Shown in pieces: positions 6,484 to 10,885 of a stretch of 10,885 nucleotides of DNA (positions are counted from its first letter, which is position 1; each line of letters starts with the position of its first letter). The notes beneath the pieces were generated by a model. It was given only the letters and a program-made list of their open reading frames with translations. It did not search any database and was not told the DNA's origin. The position numbers and the translations under genes were made by a program. This stretch comes from Flavobacterium sp. UBA7680 (lineage in GTDB: Bacteria; Bacteroidota; Bacteroidia; Flavobacteriales; Flavobacteriaceae): contig NZ_DLHA01000018.1 of assembly GCF_002482975.1 (NCBI RefSeq), forward strand, positions 147,592 to 158,476, in the 5' to 3' direction.

Positions 6484-7629
6484 TTGAATACAACTTATTC
6501 TTTTCAAATCTATAACAGCGCGTCATTACTACCTTTAGAATGGAATTCGCTGGCTGCAGATAATATTTTTTTGACACGGGAATATCTCGAAGTACTGGAA
6601 AACTCTTGTCCGGTAAATATGATTTGTCATTTTATTGGAATTTTTGAAGAGGAAAAACTCATCGGGATTGTTTTAAGCCAATTTTTATTTGCCGAAAAGC
6701 TGGAATCGTTTGGCGAACGTGATCAATGTTTAAAAACATCTGTTCGTAATTTTGCTTTAAAAAATTTCGCTTCCCACGTATTATTTGTTGGGAACAATAT
6801 GTTAACCGGACAAAATGCTTTTGTTTTTGATAAAACCGTAAAAGAATCTAAAGCAATTAAAACGCTTCATAAAGCTATTAATCAGCTTAAAAAAGATTTA
6901 AAAGAAAACGGAAAGAAAGTTCACATCACCAGCATAAAAGATTTTACTGCAAAAGAAATCGAGCCATTACAAGCTGAATTTAAAAACAATTATACGTTTT
7001 CGACACAGCCTAATATGATTTTTAAAATCCACGAAAATTGGAAAACAGAACAAGATTATGTTGATGCCTTGTCAAAAAAATATCGGGATCAATACAAACG
7101 AGCCCGTAAAAAATCTGAAGGAATAGAAAAACAGCAAATGTCTTTATCCGATATTCGAAAATATGAAGATGTTATTTACGATTTGTATTTTCATGTGGCT
7201 AAAAATGCTCCGTTCAATACTTTTTTTCTGGCCAGAAATCATTTCAGTTTTTTTAAAGAAATCATGCAAGAGAACTTTTTGCTTTATGGTTATTTTTTAG
7301 ATGAAAAACTAATTGGTTTCAATACGCTGATAAAAAATGGTGAAGTTATGGACACCTATTTTTTAGGCTATGATGAAAGTGTTCAGCGCGAAAAAATGCT
7401 GTATTTGAATATGCTTTACGATATGATTGCCTATTCTATTAAAAAAGGATTTAAGGAAATTGTTTTTGCTAGAACTGCTCTCGAAATTAAAAGTTCTGTT
7501 GGGGCAAAACCAGTAAAAATGTATGGTTTGATCACGCATAGCAATGCCTTAATCAATCATAATATTGCAAGGTTTTTTAATTATTTGGAACCAAAAACAG
7601 AATGGCAGGAACGAAATCCGTTTAAGTAA
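6484..7629 (+). CDS. GNAT/FemAB-like acyltransferase
   Basis: The 381-residue cytosolic protein looks like a two-domain GNAT-fold acyltransferase of the FemAB/BioF2-like type. The N-terminal half has an EEEKLIGIVLSQ strand pair (55-66). A basic segment at 197-212 (LSKKYRDQYKRARKK) is typical where these proteins bind nucleotide or tRNA-like substrates. The C-terminal half has the GNAT-like strand YFLDEKLIGFNTLI (270-283) and a helix at 307-321. Related families add amino acids to peptidoglycan precursors or acylate small molecules; the substrate here is unknown. The start must be TTG at 6484: an in-frame stop TAG sits at 6472-6474, no ATG or GTG lies between, and the next in-frame ATG is residue 46. 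A 29-bp palindrome lies just after the stop codon. Confidence 0.75.
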   Translation: MNTTYSFQIYNSASLLPLEWNSLAADNIFLTREYLEVLENSCPVNMICHFIGIFEEEKLIGIVLSQFLFAEKLESFGERDQCLKTSVRNFALKNFASHVLFVGNNMLTGQNAFVFDKTVKESKAIKTLHKAINQLKKDLKENGKKVHITSIKDFTAKEIEPLQAEFKNNYTFSTQPNMIFKIHENWKTEQDYVDALSKKYRDQYKRARKKSEGIEKQQMSLSDIRKYEDVIYDLYFHVAKNAPFNTFFLARNHFSFFKEIMQENFLLYGYFLDEKLIGFNTLIKNGEVMDTYFLGYDESVQREKMLYLNMLYDMIAYSIKKGFKEIVFARTALEIKSSVGAKPVKMYGLITHSNALINHNIARFFNYLEPKTEWQERNPFK

Positions 7630-7632
7630 TAG

Positions 7633-7661
7633 CTTTGACAAAGTTTAAAACTTTGTCAAAG
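7633..7661. repeat. Nested palindrome, copy 1
   Basis: A 29-bp perfect inverted repeat with a single central A, made of CTTTGACAAAG, TTTAAAA and CTTTGTCAAAG. Each 11-bp arm is itself a palindrome around one base. It lies between convergent genes, 3 bases after the acyltransferase stop and 2 bases before the lipid-kinase stop. It may act as a bidirectional transcript-end hairpin, although no T-run follows. Copy 2 is at 9692-9724. Confidence 0.85.
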
Positions 7662-7663
7662 AC

Positions 7664-8533
7664 TTAAGGAACAGCAAGTTTCATTTGTTTGTGCAGAATA
7701 TGAATTTCTAACTCCTTTTGCGCTCCGCAATATTCACCATCAATTTGAAAATGAACTGGAATATCTGTTTTTATCTCTGCTTTATCTGTCGAAATAATTA
7801 CAATATCTTCAGAATCGATTGGCATGTTCCCGGTAATAATTTTTCCAATTAATAATAAATCGAGGCTTTTTAAAATTACCAATTCAAATTTTCCGTCGTT
7901 CATTGCACCATTTGGGTTAATGATTACGCCAGTTCCGTATTTCTGCGAATTAGCAATAACAATCATTCTTGCAACATGATCAACCGTTTTATTGTTTGCC
8001 GATATGGTTGCCACAAAAGGTTCATCAGATTCTGTTAATGTCGTAAAAGCCTGCAAAGCATAACCCCAAAAACCTCTTACATCGCTTTCTTCATAATTTT
8101 TGACCAAGTTAGCATTCAAACCAAGATCGCTTAAATGAATACTTTTTTTTCCGTTTATGCAGATCATATCCATTTCGATATAATGATGCTGAAAAGCAAT
8201 TTTAAGATTTTCTTCGATTCCCGCAGGCAGATTTAAATCTACCGAAAGTCCGTTTGCAGATCCGGCTGGCAATATTCCGATAATTACATCGTGTTCTTCC
8301 ATCGCTTCGGCAACCATTTTTATGGTTCCGTCGCCGCCGGCAACTATAATTCGTTCCGGCTGATATTGATTATAAAGTGCTTGTATTTCTTTCAAGTCAT
8401 TTTTGCCGGTCGTTTCATAAACTTCCAAATCAAAATGATTGGTAGTTGCAAACTCCTCAACAGCCTCAATTAAACTTGATTTATCAAGATCTCCCGAAAT
8501 AGGGTTTACAACAAATATGATGTTCTTTTTCAA
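7664..8533 (-). CDS. Diacylglycerol kinase-family lipid kinase
   Basis: The 289-residue cytosolic or membrane-associated enzyme is of the DAGK catalytic family (YegS/DgkB-like) and uses ATP to phosphorylate a lipid such as diacylglycerol. Motifs are NPISGD (10-15), the nucleotide-binding GGDGT (66-70), LPAGSANGLS (89-97, where the family usually has GTxND), INPNGAMNDGKFEL (206-218) and DGEY (265-268). The length is normal. The start is TTG at 8533, because no ATG is available until about residue 73 and MKKNIIFVVNPISG is a typical family N-terminus. The upstream frame stays open for 42 bases to a TAA with no better start. It is divergent from the App1 phosphatase, whose family removes the phosphate that this one adds. 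Confidence 0.9.
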   Translation of the reverse strand: MKKNIIFVVNPISGDLDKSSLIEAVEEFATTNHFDLEVYETTGKNDLKEIQALYNQYQPERIIVAGGDGTIKMVAEAMEEHDVIIGILPAGSANGLSVDLNLPAGIEENLKIAFQHHYIEMDMICINGKKSIHLSDLGLNANLVKNYEESDVRGFWGYALQAFTTLTESDEPFVATISANNKTVDHVARMIVIANSQKYGTGVIINPNGAMNDGKFELVILKSLDLLLIGKIITGNMPIDSEDIVIISTDKAEIKTDIPVHFQIDGEYCGAQKELEIHILHKQMKLAVP

Positions 8534-8596
8534 AATTTTATTTTTAAAACCAATTAAAATAATTAATTTACAGTGTTATATAAATATACGGAATTA

Positions 8597-9559
8597 ATGA
8601 AACCAATTTTACAATTATATCGGGGTTATGCCAATGAAGAAGAATTAATTGTAATGGGGCATGTCTTTAAAAGAACGTATGATTATGATTTTCAGAAGAA
8701 AAATCTAAAAAATGCCCGTTCGGTTGTCAATCAATTCAGAATAAAAACAATTGAAAATTTTGATGTTTACTTAAAATGCGGCAATCAGGAGATACATACC
8801 AAAACTTTGGACGATGGTTATTTTAAGTTTTGTATTCCGCTTGAAAAAGAAAGTCCTTTTGGATGGATTGAATACGAAGTGAGTATTAAATATGGCGGTA
8901 AAACTATTGTTTCAAAAGGAAGTTTTATACGTCCGCATAAAGGAAATTTAGGAATCATTTCTGATATTGACGACACTTTTTTGGTTTCGCATACGCAGAA
9001 TATCTTCAAAAAAATGTACATCTTACTTTTCAAAAATGTAAACGATAGAAAGGTTTTTAAAGATGTTGTGCCGCATTATCAGGCTTTAAGTTCGGCTGGC
9101 CGACACAATAAAGAAGAAGAAAATGCTTTTTTTTATGTTTCGAGCAGCGAATGGAATTTATACCGATTTATTATAGAATTTACCAAAATTCATAATCTGC
9201 CGCGCGCTGTTATTTTATTGAAAGATATTAGAAGAGGAATTACTGATTTTTTCATGAGCGGACGCGGAAATCACGATCATAAATTTGATAAAATAAAACA
9301 TGTTTTAGAGTTTTATCCTAATCTTAAATATGTTTTATTGGGAGATGATTCGCAGCACGATCCCGTTTTATACGAGCGAATCTGCAAAATATTTCCAGTC
9401 ACCGTAATTGCTGTTTACATTCGACAAACGGGCAAAAGCAAAAAAAAGGAAGTCAAAAAAATCATGAAAAACTTAGAATCGCTTGATGTTTCTGTTTGTT
9501 ATTTTAAAGAAAGCAGCGAGGCGATTGCACATTCCAGATCTATTGGGATTATTAAATAG
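8597..9559 (+). CDS. App1/DUF2183 family phosphatase
   Basis: The 320-residue protein is of the App1 family (PF09949), HAD-like phosphatases; yeast App1 is a phosphatidate phosphatase. An N-terminal beta domain (about 10-115) resembles the family's. HAD motif I is DIDDT (123-127), motif II VSSSEWN (181-187), Lys229 is in the likely motif III region, and motif IV is GDDSQHDP (249-256). No membrane segment or signal peptide is seen, so it is probably cytosolic and acts at the inner face of the membrane. Its likely reaction reverses that of the divergent lipid kinase. The frame also opens at GTG 8573, but ATG 8597 gives the usual N-terminus (MKPILQLYRGYANEEEL) and leaves 63 bases of divergent spacer. 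A weak TAATTTAC at 8564-8571 is the only promoter hint. Repeats follow the stop codon. Confidence 0.88.
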   Translation: MKPILQLYRGYANEEELIVMGHVFKRTYDYDFQKKNLKNARSVVNQFRIKTIENFDVYLKCGNQEIHTKTLDDGYFKFCIPLEKESPFGWIEYEVSIKYGGKTIVSKGSFIRPHKGNLGIISDIDDTFLVSHTQNIFKKMYILLFKNVNDRKVFKDVVPHYQALSSAGRHNKEEENAFFYVSSSEWNLYRFIIEFTKIHNLPRAVILLKDIRRGITDFFMSGRGNHDHKFDKIKHVLEFYPNLKYVLLGDDSQHDPVLYERICKIFPVTVIAVYIRQTGKSKKKEVKKIMKNLESLDVSVCYFKESSEAIAHSRSIGIIK

Positions 9560-9566
9560 TACTTTT

Positions 9567-9672
9567 TTGTCATTTCGACCGAAGGGAGAAATCGCACTAG
9601 TGAATCGACAAAGATTGACGACAAACTTTACGGAGTTTCTTGTGCGATTTCTCCCTTCGGTCGAAATGACAA
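9567..9672. repeat. Perfect 31-bp inverted repeat, dispersed-repeat type
   Basis: The arms at 9567-9597 and 9642-9672 are perfect reverse complements of 31 bases, separated by a 44-base centre. The centre includes a small inner stem AAACT/AGTTT, and CACTAGTG lies across the left junction. The arms contain TTTCGACCGAAGGGAGAAAT, a motif I associate from memory with dispersed intergenic repeats in flavobacteria. The element lies in the 225-base gap between convergent genes, 8 bases after the App1 stop. No protein product is plausible. Confidence 0.9.
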
Positions 9673-9691
9673 TACTTTATGTAAAGAAAAA

Positions 9692-9724
9692 ACCTTTGTC
9701 AAAGTTTAAAACTTTGACAAAGGT
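9692..9724. repeat. Nested palindrome, copy 2
   Basis: A 33-bp perfect inverted repeat with a single central A (9692-9707, 9709-9724). Its core is CTTTGTCAAAG, TTTAAAA and CTTTGACAAAG, equal to copy 1 at 7633-7661 except that the central base of each arm is swapped (T with A), which keeps the pairing intact. It lies 20 bases after the 31-bp inverted repeat in the same convergent gap. Confidence 0.88.
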
Positions 9725-9734
9725 CTGTAAGTAT

Positions 9735-9761
9735 AAAAAATTGTGTTTCAGAAACTGAAAA
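9735..9761 (-). terminator. Weak terminator candidate for the ABC-F gene
   Basis: On the minus strand TTTCAG-TTT-CTGAAA (9744-9758) is followed five bases later by six T. The stem is only 6-7 bp and A/T-rich, so the call is tentative. It lies 24-50 bases after the stop codon of the ABC-F gene. Confidence 0.3.
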
Positions 9762-9784
9762 CTGAGACTGCGGCTGAAAACTAA

Positions 9785-10885
9785 CTAAGCGTTAAAATTA
9801 TCAATCTCTTCCTGAACAATTTCCCAGTCCAGAAGCAATTGGTCTAAATCTTTTTTCTTTTTGTTGTAAGCTGTAAAAAAAGAAGCGTCTTCGATGTGTT
9901 TGTCATAATTAGAAGCTAACAATTTATCGTCGTGCTGAATGTCTTTTTCTAATTGTTTAATTTGACTTTCTACTTTACTCAAACGGTTTTGAAGTGCTTT
10001 TCCTTTTTTCTGATCTTCGTATGATGCTTTATTCGTTTCTTTTGGAGCGGCAGCTTTTGCAACGTCTTTTTTCTCGACTTCACGCATATTTTCCAGATTG
10101 CGCTGTTCTAAGAAATAGTTGATATCACCCAAATATTCTTTGATTTTTTGATCTTTAAATTCGTAAACGATATTTGACATTCCCTGAAGGAAATCCCTAT
10201 CGTGAGAAACCAATAGTAAAGTTCCTCCAAATTTTTGAAGCGCTGCTTTCAAAACATTCTTAGATTTAATGTCCAAGTGATTCGTAGGCTCATCCATCAG
10301 CAATACGTTGATTGGCTGAAGCAACAATTTACAAAGTGCCAAACGGTTACGTTCACCTCCAGAAAGTACTTTTACTTTTTTCTCAACATCATCACCTCGG
10401 AAAAGGAAAGATCCCAACATATCTCGTACTTTCATACGATTGGTGTCTGTTGCGGCATCTTCCATAGTTTGGAGCAAAGTGATTTCGCCATCAAGATATT
10501 CTGCCTGATTTTGAGCAAAATATCCTAATTGTACATTGTGACCTAATTTAATAGTTCCGTCGTATTCAAATTCGTTTACAAGCGCTTTGATGAAAGTAGA
10601 TTTTCCTTGACCGTTTTGTCCAACAAAAGCAATTTTACTGCCTCTTTCAACAAGTAAACTTATGTCTTTTAAAATTGTTTTGTCTCCGTATGCTTTTGTA
10701 ACATTTTCTGCTTCAATAACTACTTTCCCTGGTTCTTTTGAAACCGGAAACGAAATATTCATTACAGAATTATCGTCTTCATCAACTTCAATTCTTTCTA
10801 CTTTATCTAACTTTTTAATTAACGATTGCGCCATCGAAGCTTTTGATGCTTTTGCACGGAACTTTTCGATTAATTTTTCTGTTTC
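9785..10885 (-). CDS. ABC-F family ATPase, C-terminal half (gene runs off the right edge)
   Basis: The frame is open to the window edge, so 366 residues of a protein probably about 630 long are visible; the Met at 10834 is internal. The first part is the inter-domain linker, with the family's FRAKASKASMAQSL pattern (9-22). The second ATPase domain has Walker A GQNGQGKST (89-97), a Q-loop near 125, signature LSGGE (174-178), Walker B with DEPTNHLD (198-205) and the SHDRDF switch His (227-232). A charged coiled-coil tail (about 257-366) resembles the C-terminal domain of Uup/YheS-type proteins. ABC-F proteins lack membrane domains and act at ribosomes in translation quality control or antibiotic protection; the tail points to a housekeeping Uup/YheS-like member rather than a resistance one. 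The intact ATPase motifs suggest an active enzyme. Confidence 0.92.
   Translation of the reverse strand, partial: ETEKLIEKFRAKASKASMAQSLIKKLDKVERIEVDEDDNSVMNISFPVSKEPGKVVIEAENVTKAYGDKTILKDISLLVERGSKIAFVGQNGQGKSTFIKALVNEFEYDGTIKLGHNVQLGYFAQNQAEYLDGEITLLQTMEDAATDTNRMKVRDMLGSFLFRGDDVEKKVKVLSGGERNRLALCKLLLQPINVLLMDEPTNHLDIKSKNVLKAALQKFGGTLLLVSHDRDFLQGMSNIVYEFKDQKIKEYLGDINYFLEQRNLENMREVEKKDVAKAAAPKETNKASYEDQKKGKALQNRLSKVESQIKQLEKDIQHDDKLLASNYDKHIEDASFFTAYNKKKKDLDQLLLDWEIVQEEIDNFNA

Noticed and set aside
8573..8596. GTG at 8573 as the start of the App1 gene
   Set aside because: The 8 extra residues do not look like the family N-terminus, and the codon would lie only 39 bases from the divergent kinase start, leaving little room for promoters. 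ATG 8597 is better.
8291..9033. Short open frames antisense to the lipid kinase and App1 genes
   Set aside because: Both overlap well-supported genes and have no start context or recognisable features.
9483..9758. 91-codon plus-strand open frame
   Set aside because: It overlaps the end of the App1 gene and then runs through the 31-bp inverted repeat and the palindrome. Its sequence is repeat DNA with no protein-like pattern.
10235..10528. 97-codon plus-strand open frame
   Set aside because: It is antisense to the second ATPase domain of the ABC-F gene, whose motifs are intact.
10832..10834. ATG at 10834 as the start of the ABC-F gene
   Set aside because: The frame continues without a stop to the window edge and encodes the conserved linker that precedes the second ATPase domain, so the Met is internal.

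Overview
The window is AT-rich chromosomal DNA that looks like a member of the Bacteroidota, most likely Flavobacterium or a close relative. The pointers are low GC, few Shine-Dalgarno sequences, several TAnnTTTG boxes of the flavobacterial -7 type upstream of genes, and intergenic inverted repeats of a kind I associate with flavobacterial genomes (from memory, not searched). No phage, transposase, CRISPR or defence gene is visible. This is mostly a core or housekeeping neighbourhood with small accessory genes.

Left part (1-2460, + strand): the probable 3' end of a tRNA and its terminator. Next comes an exported Ppx/GppA-like protein with altered active-site motifs, closed by a second, nearly identical terminator. 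A trans-polyprenyl diphosphate synthase follows.

Middle part (2461-5690, - strand): two small unknown proteins are followed by a tight two-gene operon, reading leftward, of an isochorismatase-like cysteine hydrolase and an SRPBCC-like protein. Upstream of it lies an exported protein with eight plant-type leucine-rich repeats. The LRR gene is divergent from a DUF1761 membrane protein (+), which ends in a strong terminator and is followed by a GNAT/FemAB-like acyltransferase (+).

Right part (7630-10885): a diacylglycerol-kinase-family lipid kinase (-) and an App1/DUF2183 phosphatase (+) are divergently transcribed from a very short shared promoter region. By family they catalyse opposite steps, phosphorylating and dephosphorylating lipid such as diacylglycerol/phosphatidate, so they may form a lipid phosphorylation switch. 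The pair is bracketed by two copies of a palindromic repeat, and one side also carries a perfect 31-bp inverted repeat. The window ends inside an ABC-F ATPase gene (-), of which only the C-terminal half is visible.

Several starts need care. For the LRR, DUF1761, App1 and 108-aa genes the longest open frames begin at non-ATG codons upstream of the better ATG. The acyltransferase and lipid kinase genes do appear to start at TTG. I do not see a clear undescribed system. The best leads are the lipid kinase/phosphatase pair with its flanking repeats, the exported Ppx-like protein, and the hydrolase/SRPBCC operon.
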